Assembly (NCBI RefSeq): GCF_963169125.1 | Contig: NC_084802.1 | Span: 113,092,903-113,156,902 of the forward strand | Length of the DNA: 64,000 bases | Direction: 5' to 3' | DNA from: Humulus lupulus | Lineage: Eukaryota > Streptophyta > Magnoliopsida > Rosales > Cannabaceae | Shown: positions 49,210 to 59,800 of the stretch, one piece after another | Layout of the letters: each line of letters opens with the position of its first letter | Position numbering within the stretch: position 1 is the first letter of the stretch | The notes under the pieces: model-generated | What the model was told of the DNA's origin: nothing | Database searches by the model: none | The model's input: only the letters and a program-made list of their open reading frames with translations | Translations under genes and position numbers: made by a program

Positions 49210-50277
49210 GGAGTTGCCACAAGATAAGAAAGTAGTTTAGAAGCTATTTTACCGGGCGACTCGGTATATTATCACGAATGTCAAGTTGTATAGGCACGGA
49301 TATTCGTTGCCTCTATTACGGTGCGTGTCTAAGCAAGAAGCCAGCATGATACTTTGGGAAGTACATGAGGGCTTTTACGAGGACCACGCCGGGGGCAAAG
49401 ACTGGCCAAGAAAATCTTGAGGCATAGATACTTCTTGCCCACCATGAACAGAGATGCCATGAACTATGTCAAGAAATGTGACAAGTGCCAACGTTTTTCC
49501 AACATACCTTGAGCTCCTCCGAATGAGCTCACTCAGATGATGAGTCCATGGCCCTTCGCAGTCTGGGGCATTAACCTTATCGGTTCACTGCCCACGAGAA
49601 AAGGAGGAGTGAAGTATGCGATAGTGGAGGTCGACTACTTCACGAAGTGGGTCAACGTCGAGCCACTCGCTACTATCGCTTCCAAGAAGGCTCAACATTT
49701 CATCATCCAGAGCATTGTTTTCTGCCAGGCGCTCCCATGGAAGATAGTCTCCGAGAACGGTCTCCAGTTCGATAGCAAGGTGTTCATAGATTTCTGGTAG
49801 AGATATGAATTCATGAAAAGCTTTTCTTCTGTCGCCCACCCGCAGGCAAACAGGCAGGTGGAAGCAGTCAACAAAACGCTCAAAGCCACCTTAAAGAAAA
49901 GGTTTGAGCAGGGGAAAGGTGCTTGGCCCAACGAGCTGCCTAGGGAATTGTGGAGCTACTGCACCACTACCAGGACCTCCCCTGACCATTCACCATTCTC
50001 AATGGCCTATGGGTATGAAGCCATGCTCCCAGTTTAAGCAGCAATCTCCACCCACCGACGGGACACATATGACCCGACCACAAACCATGCTTTACTCTTA
50101 GAATCCCTGGTCCTCATGGAGGAGTTCTGTGAAGCTTCTTAGCTTCGAGTAGCATCCTACCAATAGAAGGTAGCCATGCCTTTCAACTCAAAAGTGATGG
50201 ATAGAGAGTTTGGGGTCGAAGACTGGTGTTGCGAAGAGTCTTCTTAGCCACCCGAGACCCTAGTGCAGGAGTGCTGG
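49210..50277 (+). pseudogene. Tat element integrase
   Basis: HHCC finger remnant (YVKKCDKCQR-like, about 49470), then PWPFAVWGINLIGSLP (first Asp replaced by Asn in this copy), YAIVEVDYFTKWV, IVSENGLQFDS (the second catalytic Asp reads Glu), HPQANRQVEAVNKTLKATLK (Glu present), WSYCTTTRTSPDHSPFSMAY. Stops at 49800 and 50036. S2 splits it from the C-terminal LGPNWEGPYQV block at 52635. Confidence 0.85.
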
Positions 50278-51501
50278 TGTAACGACCCAAATTCACTAAT
50301 AGGGCTTAAGGGCCTTGATTAGTATGCCTGGAGGGCATAACAGAGATTATGTGTGGTTTTAATAACTTAGATGCATGATTATGATTTAAAGCATGTTATA
50401 CGATTACTTGAGTATTTGAGATGCATGACTATGTGTGTTAGTATGCATATAGGCCCAGATTAGGTTAGAAGGGCATAATCGTAATTTTGGCCATTATGGG
50501 CATAACTGCTTTGATATATGTGAAAATTGTTGAGACCACATTATTATGTGGATATATTCGCGATCAGTGACTCGAGACAATCCTAGTGAGCAAAGTAGCG
50601 GAAAAGTCATAGCGGGGATTTATACCCGGCTCGGGGTGAGCTCAGGGGTATAAATGGGAATTTAGTGGATGATCTGGAGATTATTATAACATTGAGGAAT
50701 GCTATTGGTGATTAATTAGGTATCGGGAATTAAGCGGGAAATAATAGAGACACTCGAGGAAGTAGCGAGAATTGGGTAAAATGACTAAAATGCCCTTAAG
50801 TGGACTAAAGGATTAGAGTTAATAGGGAGGGCATAAAGGTCATTTGACTCTTAAGGATGGGTATTACTGAGGTTTTAAGTTAGTGGAATTTGTAGAATAT
50901 CAAAGAAGTCTGAAAAAGAAGGGAAAAGAAAGAGGGAAAGCAGAGAGAGTTTCTCTAAGTCGGTTTACATTTTCCTTCACCTGTTTCTTGACAATTTCTG
51001 GAGTAAAGCTTAGAGGAGAGCTGGGATAACTAAACATCAAGGATCTTGACCTAAGACTAAGGAATTGGCAGAGGTTTAGCAGGGTTTCACTAACACTTGA
51101 GGTAAGATTCTAGAGTTCATCCATTTCTGTTTCTGGTTTTTAAGTTGTGGTACTTGAGCTGAATTGAATGGAACTTTGGGGAATTCAGGCTTAAGGTTGA
51201 GGAGTAGCAAGCCAAGGGAGCCTAGGGATAGCTTGTGGGAGAAATTCTATCAAAGGTATGAATTCTAAGCTCTAATTCTGATGTTCAGCTGGTTTATGTT
51301 GGGTTTTAGAGTTGGAGGTGGCTATGGTGAATTTTGAGTTTGTGATTGCATGTGCTTGGGTTTTAGATGTTTAGGGTGCTTGGGATGAGTGGAGTGTGGT
51401 CATGAGGTTGTTTTTAAGTTTGGGTAAGAGTTGGAAGAGGTTTGGTTGAGGTTGGCTCGAGAAAATCGCATAAGGGAAATTTTGGTGTTGGGCTGTCTGT
51501 G

Positions 51502-51616
51502 ACTAGCGCTACAGCGCTAGCCTTTGGGCGCTGTAGCGCTAGGCCATTTTGCTGGAAGGGTTTTGGCTTCTGTCTGTAGCGCTATAGCGCCCTCCCAAGA
51601 GCGTTGTAGCGCTACC
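51502..51616. repeat. TAGCGCTA palindrome cluster in S2
   Basis: Six to seven AGCGCTA/TAGCGCT words in 115 bp (CTAGCGCTACAGCGCTAG is the clearest). About 200-320 bp before the GATCGTGCTCAAGG landmark, as in S1 (GATCGCGCTCAAGG at about 19994). Confidence 0.75.
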
Positions 51617-52220
51617 CTGCCTTCTGAAGGGGATTTTAGGGTAATTTGCAAGGGTTTTTGACCTAAGGTTTGGGGTTTGGTTCCACCACCTTGTTTGGTG
51701 GAACTAGGACATCCCGGGGGGCTCGGGATTGGCCCCGGGGCTAGGTTTTGAACTTGAGGGTTGATGATGACTTTGGCCATGATTTTTTTTAGGTGAGCGC
51801 TAGGGCTTGAGTGGGATCGTGCTCAAGGTGTCGAGGGATCAAAGCTATTGAATTGAAAGGTAAGAAAACTACACCTGGTTATATGATTGTGATGGGACTA
51901 AGTGCTCCCGAGAATTGTATCATGTCAATGTTGGTATCATGCCATGGGACATGTAAAAGCGGCCTAAGAGTGCCGTACATACTAATAGCGCACAGAGCGC
52001 GACTCGGCCACTGGGAGCCATGAACACTGGGATAACAGAGGGAGCAGCCTGTGAGCGCTAGCCCTGGTTATCGTTTATAAACTGTGCATGTTATGTGTTA
52101 GTATACCTAGTATGTGGAATACTTGACTTTATTGAATGGTTATTTGACTGAGGCTATGTAACGCAACATGAGATATTGACTTGTCTGATAATCGCTTATG
52201 CCTTGTTGATATTGTGTTTT

Positions 52221-52261
52221 CTTGCTGGGCCTTGGCTCACGGGTGCTATGTGGTGCAGGAA
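52221..52261 (+). promoter_or_regulatory. Conserved gypsy LTR block, S2
   Basis: CTTGCTGGGCCTTGGCTCAC then GGGTGCTATGTGGTGCAGG; the start is 413 bp from the LTR end, exactly as in S1. Confidence 0.75.
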
Positions 52262-52634
52262 AGGCAAGGGCAAGTTGGACTAAGCCTGAGGTGGAGAGCT
52301 CCGAGGTGAAATGTACATAGCCAGCTGTTCGATCACCACGATCGAGGAGTGGACCAGGATAGAGATTACCTAACCGATTGTTTTGCCTTAGTATGGCTGG
52401 ATATTGTACCTGAGTCTTGTAACTCTTGTAAATGATCTTTACGCTTGTATTTTTGGGATCCCGTATAAACAAATAGTGTTTCTTAATGAAAAATGTGACT
52501 TTTGAGACCAAAATAATTTTAACCCTAGTTACTTTGAAACTTCTGCAATACAATTTTAATTAAATAACTTGATTTGCAAGTCTGGCACTTTATAAACACA
52601 CAGTGTAACGGTCTTGGCTATCCAGGGCGTTACA

Positions 52635-52800
52635 GCTGGGACCTAACTGGGAAGGCCCATACCAAGTCGAGAGTGTTGTATGTCCGGGGACATAAAACTT
52701 TTCTTGACTAATTGGGGAGTTGATATCCCATGCCTGGAATACCGAGCATCTTTGCTAGTATTACTTGTAATATGAGCAGTGAACCTTGTTAATTTTTATA
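52635..52800 (+). pseudogene. Tat element integrase C-terminus
   Basis: After the second GCTGG: LGPNWEGPYQVESVVCPGTY, then a shifted LTNWGVDIPCLEYRASLL. This is the usual end of Tat integrase. It confirms that S2 is an insertion. Confidence 0.75.
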
Positions 52801-54390
52801 ATCTCCCTTGTAGCCTCCGGGCACATTTAATGGAAACTGTGTATATATGACACAGTAGAAAAGAAATTTGTTTGTCTGCTTATATATTATTTTTGTTTCC
52901 TTTATTCTGTTAAATCTGGGAATGACCTAGGAAACAAGTCGAGTTTGGCCTAAGAGACTAAGCTTGTTCCAAGAAGAGTAGGGCTTAGCATCTAGAGACT
53001 AGGTAAAGAATCTTAGTAGCGCGATAACGAACCTATGTCACCTCCCATGGACACTGCGCCCGAGGAACAATGATCAAGTCCTTTTATCATGAGATGTGAA
53101 CGGAAGATCGATTACTCTGTACTTGGTCTTGGGCCAGACTTGGGATGCCTCCCATGGACATTGCGCCCGAGGAGTTATGCCCAAGTCCTCCATATGCTTC
53201 AAGCATTATAACATCAGAAATTCCATGACAGTGGGAGCTTGGCTAGTCGACAAGTGAATCACCTCTAGTGTCATGGGATCCTATAGCAAAATGGTCTGAT
53301 AGAAACGTAGTGCTGAAAAGTTGAAAGTTACGCGAAATTGGATTTAGCATATTCTCTCGAGGACAGAGCACGCCTGGGGAGTAGTAAACAAATCCCAGTC
53401 CTCAAGATGTGAACGGAAGCCTGAGTCATTGGTACTCGGGCACTAGCATAAGTCGCCTTAAAACTTGAGCAGAATGCTATCCAAATATAGACTGAGATTG
53501 CCTCTCGAGGACACCACGCCTGAGGAGCAGTGACTCAATCCTATGATCTCGAGATGCGACCAGAGGCTCAAGTTGTTGGAACTTAAGGGGAAAATAAAAA
53601 ATCACAAGCTGTGTACTCGGGGGTCAAATAAAAAATCCCAAGCTGGCCCGCTGGTGACCACGTTCTTGGGGGAAAATAGCTTAGTGTGAATTACCCCATA
53701 AAGCCCCAAGTCATCAGGTCTCAAGGGCATGAGATGACATTAAATTTACTTTCAAGGACATTAAGCCTAGATGCCAACACTAAAAGTCTTAAGTGTCAAG
53801 TACTAAGGAAGAACCCTACGGTATAGGACCTCCTAAAGCCCAAGTCGTTGGAACTCGGCAGTGTAGGATAGTTGAGTGACTGCCCTCACTCGACACCGCG
53901 TCAAAGTTACTCTTATGACCTCGGGCCTAAGATGAAACACTAGATGCGCAAGTACCACAGGCAGGCCTTGTCCTGAATCGTTGGAACTTGAGGACATAGG
54001 GCCGTGTCGAGTAATCACTTGACCTAGCATTAAAGTTACTCTAGAGGACCGCGAGCCTACATAGCAATATTAAGCACATGCAAATTGTCTAAGTACTAAG
54101 AGAATTCGATAAAAAGTCAAGTCTTTGAGACTCGAGCGCAAGACCTAATTCAGTGTCTTGGGACTCTCACAAGTACAGTGAGCTGAGTTAGCCAAGCCCA
54201 TGTTGCATATTTATTAAAGGACAAATTCTTCTATAATAATGCAATCATGGTAGTAAGGTAGTGCAGGCTGCATAAGTTTCAATGGGAAAAATAGTTACAA
54301 TAGTGCTCGGGGGCTCGAGCATTGATTTTCTATACCCCAATAAACTTACGCATGCAAGTCTACTTAGCTAAAAAATAATACACGACAAAA
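52801..54390 (+). repeat. Tat element 3' region with diverged repeats
   Basis: No sense ORF. From about 53035 to 54180 there are repeated segments of roughly 100-160 bp with the core CTC(G/C)(A/C)(T/G)GGACA...CGCCCGAGGA, often followed by AAGTC and TTGGAACT. The clearest pair starts at 53041 and 53149. Arrays of this kind in the 3' region are known for Tat elements and can seed satellites. Confidence 0.65.
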
Positions 54391-57300
54391 TTACTGAGGC
54401 CCTTGGCTTGAGGGCACTTCCGCCACCATCTCGATCACAGGGTCAGCTTCAGGAATGTGACTCGCCGCCAAGGCCTCCTCCTCCTGAGCTGCCCTGGCCT
54501 CTTCCACCTTCAGACACGCCTTGAGCTTTGTCTTCTTGTTTGGATCCTTGGTGAATGAGTGATCCATGTCTCTGTTTCTCTGCCACACAACAAAGAGTGT
54601 ATCATCGACCGTCACATCAATGTCCTTTTCAATTTCTTTGGCTTGACGATGTCGGTCTTTAGCAACTTTCTTGGTTTTCTCCAGCTCCTCGGCATAGGCT
54701 AGAGACTTCGCCCGAGTCAATTGAAGCTCTTCGCAAGCTTGGATCAGATCCTCTTCCACAGTCCGGGTGTGGCATGCAGCATCTTTCAGCAACTTAGAGG
54801 AAGTTTCCTCCAATGTGGATAGCTTCGACTGCTTGGTGGCCAGTAGGTCCTACACCTCGTGAACACGAGCCCTCGTGTCCTCTACTTCTTTCTGGAGCCA
54901 CGAGTGTTCAGGACCACAGTCTCCTAAAGCGGAGCCAGTTCTTCCTGAGCCCAAGCCAGCTCCTTCCGAGCCTTCTTCACTCAAAGGACCGCATTAGCAC
55001 GATGTCTCCAAGCCGTTGGTTGAGGGCCGCAGTCTGTCAAATCAGAGTATTAAATTAGCCAAAAATATAGAGAAATAAACACTAAATTGAGGTAACAATT
55101 AGGAGACTTACCCTCAAGGAAGAATGGCGGCCGGTGGCTAGTAGCGAAACCTCGCTATCGCTACAACAGCGGGTGAAGCTGTTGGCGGGCATCTCGCAGA
55201 GGGACCTCACCTAGGGACCTCGCTAACCCTTGAAGAAGCTCCGTGCCAAGCAGCATGACCATATCTCATATTCTCCCCACGAGGAGAGGCTCCAAATCCT
55301 TGCGACAAGGAGGAACCACAGGTTTCTTCGGCCAGCCCTAGCGCAGAAACTCAGCATGGAATTTAAAGTCCTCGTTGCCCTCATCAATGCAAGCATTGCA
55401 GTACTCAATGGCCTGCCTGTGCACCTCTGAGTCATCCCCATCATAATGTTCTAAGAAGACTATCAGCTGAGGTACCTTGACTTGAGGAAAGTCAGGCGCG
55501 TTGGAAAGGATTTCCTTTCCCTTCCCATAGAATCCCCCATCTTGAGAGGAGGAAGCCTCAAGGTGAATGACCTTGTCAGGAGTCATCGTGATTGGGTTGA
55601 GGACAGGTGGAGCTTGGGTAACCGAGGTAGGAGCTGCAATAAACAAGGGTGTGGGCACCACTGTTGATGCCATCAAGAGATCTATCTGAGAAGTGACCCG
55701 ACACCTTATGGCGCTTCGACCTAACCAAGTTGGACGACCCATGCTTTCTGCACAAAGGAAACAAACTGATTAGTCCCTCGGGAGGAAAGGAAAACAAAAC
55801 AACAAATAAAAATACGTGGGAGACCAAGTATAAATCTCCTCGGGAGCCCTACCACGATCAAACTCCTCATAGTGGAGAACAGAATAAGAGAATTTGCGGA
55901 TGAGTCGACCCATCTCCTGTGTCAGCTTGGTCTCGTGCTGAAAAAACCATGTGGCATGCATGGTCATCATCTCGCCAAGAGGAACGAAACCTTGAGGATG
56001 TCCCTTCCTCCTCGGATTGTGGAGGAACACGTTGATGAGGTCCTGATAGTCTTGATACTAGTTCCCTCCCCTACATGCTTAGCATAATGGGGAATTACCT
56101 TGAGGCATGGAAGATGATTCAATCCTCGTCACGAGCTCCATCTTGAGCTCTTCATTTTCCTTTGCCTCCGCGGCTGCCTTGATGGCGAGGATGCTCTCCA
56201 CGTCCTCCTCACACAGGCACTTGCACATATTGAAACTGCACCTTGGCCGCCACATAGTCCGTGTGGAGCCTCGCCACTTGTCAAGATTAGTTCGATTCCC
56301 ATAATTCGGTAAGGACCATCGGGCTTATGTTTTGCCATGCTTGCAGTAGCCCATACTGTCGGAGATAGGCATCAGTGATGAGGAAGGGGAGTTCCAACTC
56401 CTCATCACGAAGGATGTTCATCACCTGAAATCTTTCTTCAAAGGAGTCAAAGAAATGGGTACGACGATAGGGACCTGATAAGAGATGTTTTTAAAATCAA
56501 GGATCAGTTACGAGCCAAATACTATCAGAAAAAATCATGCGAGGACAAAGGTTCTTACCAACTATGGCAAAGTCTAGGAGTAGGGTGGGATTGGTCCACA
56601 TTGGGAATCCATTTTCCCAGAAGAATTGATCCTTGTAGTTTTGAGTGTGATTCTCGTTGCCGCTCGGAGCTTTGTAGTATCTCCCGGGAATCGTGTGCTT
56701 CATCAGGGTGTAGTACCAACCTTTTTCCTCTTCCTTTGAACACTGTTGAAAGCGGTAGACATACAATATTTCAGCGGGGGATGGGGTGGGCCAATTCCAC
56801 CTATTGTACAAAATGTATAGTCCAGCTAGTACTCAATATCCATAAAGGGACAACTAGAAGGGAGGTATGCCGATGAAGTTGAGGAAGTCGACATAGTATT
56901 GGTGCAATGGCAGGGTTACACCAGCCTGTAGATGGGCAGAACTCCAGAGCCCAAGCCAGTGAATGCTCTCGTGCGCCATCTCTTCCTCCCGGGGCATGCA
57001 CACTAGAATCTCATGGGCATCCACCCCGTAGTGGTCAAGAATCTTCTCCAAGGAACCTAGGTGCCATAACATTCTGGGGATGTCCTCTGCCTCAAACCCC
57101 GCGGCAGGGTAGGTGTTGTCCGATGGCATCGAGCCTACATTAGCCTCTTCCTTCGAGAGGCTAACTCGAAGGGGTCTCATTGCCACTGGATCGGAGTCCC
57201 CTCGTACTACGAGGGCTTGGCTGCTACGAGCCACTTGTATCCATTTCTCGAGGTGTTGCCCCACTTCTTGGGCCATTTGGAGGATCTCGACGTAAAATCC

Positions 57301-57817
57301 TTGTAATTGGTGAAGCTCCTCAGACATCTGAAATAACAAACCAAGCAGTTAGCACCATGTCCCGAAGAAAGATGGGCCAAAGCGAGAATCCCTAAGACTA
57401 CTACTTGGGGAGGAGAAGAAATAATTTCTAAAGACTTGGGATGTCCTCGGGGCCGAAAAATCAGCACTGGAGAACACCACCGGAACTTATGAACACTGTT
57501 GGAATCTGCGGATTTTCCAGATTCTGGTCGAGCCTCCAAAAAGGCAAAAGTTCCCCAAGGTGGGCAATAGGCCATTTTGGCCACTCCTAACACTAAAATA
57601 CGCCTAAAAAGACTTGTAGAGGGTCAAAACTTCCCCTCAGAATACCACAAAAGGTCCATTCCTAAACATGCATCTAAACTCCTAAATTAAACCCAACGAA
57701 AACATAAAACTAGTAAATACTTACTTGAGATATAGTGACGGTAAGTGCTGAAACGGGTTCAGACTTTGAAGAATTGCTTGTCGTTCGCTCAGAAGTACGA
57801 CGACTCTCGCCAATCGT
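54391..57817 (-). pseudogene. Antisense gene of the Tat element (spliced aORF), unknown function
   Basis: Antisense to gag-pol, between pol and the 3' LTR; such aORFs are known in Tat elements but their role is not. Proposed exon 1 (57725-57817) is Ser/Thr-rich (SERTTSNSSKSEP) and starts at an ACG that may be a lost ATG. Intron 57328-57724 has GTAAGT and TTATTTCAG ends and keeps the frame. Exon 2 (56559-57327) begins MSEELHQLQGFYVEILQ and includes TLPLHQYYVDFLNFIGIPPF and WNWPTPSPAEILYVYRF, with stops at 56854 and 56833. An 84-bp intron (56475-56558, GTAAGA...TATCAG) leads in frame into PYRRTHFFDSFEERF. Later exons are less clear, with a candidate acceptor TTTGTGCAG near 55745. The end (54391-54813) is a coiled-coil-like stretch with NRDMDHSF. 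It was likely a nuclear or cytoplasmic soluble protein; no catalytic motif seen. Confidence 0.65.
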
Positions 57818-57938
57818 CTAGAATTGCAGAAGAAACTTTGGAATGGTTGAAGGCCTGGGAAGATTAAGGAAGGAGAGAGAGTGTGGGAGGTTTCAAATTT
57901 TGAATGGTAAGAGTGTTTGTTGAGAGGCGATTATCGAG

Positions 57939-57947
57939 TTTTATACT
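57939..57947 (-). promoter_or_regulatory. TATA box for the antisense gene
   Basis: Minus strand GAGTATAAAACTCG lies about 120 bp upstream of proposed exon 1 and outside the LTR. Spacing suits a start near 57910. It suggests that the antisense gene has its own promoter instead of reading from the LTR. Confidence 0.5.
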
Positions 57948-58284
57948 CAAGAGTTGGAGAGGAAGCAACTACACCTCGACCTTTGGATTACCCATCATGT
58001 AGGCACTCGAGGGTAATCCAACGGTCATATCCGAAACGACACAAATCGTGATCATTGGCCTTAGGAAACGTCTTGGGTATGGAGCGAAAAGACACCTAGG
58101 GTACAGAGTAGACGTTTTGAGTAGTGGAATGGACTTCTCATTAATTGCATGGATTGATGGACCCAGCAATACGGAGTCAACACGTGGTGCAAACTTTTCA
58201 AAGAAGTCAGAGGAAGCTGAAACGTCACCTCCCGATGACCTTTTTAGTCCTCAATATAAGTCTCCACTGTCCGAGGACAAGTGA

Positions 58285-58300
58285 AGACTTGGGGGGAAAA
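58285..58300 (+). other. Polypurine tract of the Tat element
   Basis: ACTTGGGGGGAAAA directly before TGTTGTCC of the LTR. Confidence 0.85.
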
Positions 58301-59210
58301 TGTTGTCCATATTTTTATCATCCGACACGTGGCAATTGGGAGTACTTAGCGACAAGCCATGGAGTCCTCAGGATGTGAGTTCCTTGATGTAGTCTAGACC
58401 GGCCGAATCGAGGATGTCTCTAGGTGATGCTATGCCCCGAGGTCTTCACTTAAGCGAGGGTGTCTTCTAGTGAGACCACGTTTCAGGCCAGTCTCTGAAG
58501 CATGGATACCCATAGGTGAAGCCATGACTGGAGGTCTTCCCTCGGGGAGAGGATGTCACCAAGTGAGGTCACGTTCTGAGGGCCCCTTCTCCCTTGGCCA
58601 TTCTCAAAGTCCAGGACTCTGGTCCTTGGGCCTAGGAGTAATGCCAGGTGTCAATCACTTCAGGTGTGGGCCTCTAAAGGATCATCTAACAACTTTTAGT
58701 GATCCTCGATTAGTGGTATCGAGTCCGTACACTCGACAATTGGCATTTCCCACAACATCACCTGACATGGAAAAACGTGCGCCGCACCTTGACAGTCAAA
58801 GATATGTTCCCCATAAAGTTGGTGTGTGGCTTTCTGCAATGGGCCCCATAGAATCTATGTGGGATATAGTCTTTATTGTAACAGAACCCTTTGTGTATTA
58901 ACATAACATTAATACCCTAATATTTCTGAGAGATGATTAGCATTAATGACCCCAACTTCTATAAATAGGGTTGGGGTATCTCCATGTAGATGGTTCGGTT
59001 TTAAGAGACAGAAACTTTGTTTTCAATGCAATATATACGTTGCCTGAGAATCACCATTGAAGCTTGCTGTCACAAGCTTCAAGCTCACTAAATAATAGAG
59101 AGTCGTAGACTAGGGTTCTTTTATAACCCGAACCACGTAAAACCTTGTGTCTTTTCTTGTTTATCCTTTAATCTCTCAGATTAAGTTGGCAGCGAAAAAG
59201 GCCATCAACA
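58301..59210 (+). repeat. 3' LTR of the Tat element (910 bp)
   Basis: TGTTGTCCAT...GCCATCAACA. TATA box TATAAATAGGG at 58960-58970. GC-rich upstream half with repeated GAGGTC/CTCGG words. The partner LTR is outside the window. Confidence 0.82.
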
Positions 59211-59800
59211 TTTTTAATACATCAATAATTCTATTTTATTTAATTTTTTATTAGGTTTTAAATTAATGAAATAATGTTTAAGTTTATAAATAAAAAGTAT
59301 TTAAAATATTTTTAATTAATAAAAAATATAAATTTTTAATACATAATTATTTTTATTTTTATTTTATTACTAGGTTTTTAATTAATGAAATAATAATAAT
59401 ATTTTTTTGTTAATTTTAAGTTTTTAATTAACTTAAAAGATTTACATTATTCTTAAATTTGGATTTTATTTTTTAGAAAATTAACATTGAAATTTACGTT
59501 TTAATATATTCGATATTTTATGTAGTTAAAATAAGGATGTTAGGTTAATATTAAAAATAAATTTGATTAAAATTATGTTAGATAAATATTTTTGTACTGG
59601 TTTGTGAAATTCAAGATAGTATTTTAGTATTCATTAAACAAAAAGTGTGTAGGTTGGTACTGAAATAACTAGAGGATAATAAAGTGATATAATCTCAAAT
59701 AATAATGTACTTATTTAAAATTTTAGAAATGAAATTGACTATTTCTTACAATTTTGTTAAAAATATACCATAACAAATAATTAATATTTGGTACCAATAA
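59211..59800. other. AT-rich flank, no gene seen
   Basis: Long A/T runs with a repeated TTTTTAATTAATGAAATAAT-like segment (about 59255 and 59380). Could be the target DNA of the Tat element or an older repeat. Confidence 0.5.

Larger units (their letters stand above)
50278..52634 (+). repeat. Solo LTR S2 (2357 bp), same family as S1
   Basis: TGTAACGACCC...GGGCGTTACA with duplication GCTGG (50273-50277 and 52635-52639). Similar to S1 over its length. At the place where S1 has GGGCCGCGGC words it has TAGCGCTA/GCGCTGTAGCGC words (51502-51616). Conserved block at 52221-52261. Confidence 0.93.
44900..59210 (+). mobile_element. Ty3/gypsy Tat-lineage element with antisense gene; 5' end outside window
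   Basis: Gag, protease, RT, RNase H, a second (archaeal-type) RNase H, integrase, a repeat-rich 3' region, an antisense gene and a 3' LTR in this order. The extra RNase H and the antisense ORF upstream of the 3' LTR are known traits of the Tat lineage. It starts here within gag because copia A is inserted; S2 interrupts the integrase C-terminus. All sense ORFs are broken. Confidence 0.88.
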
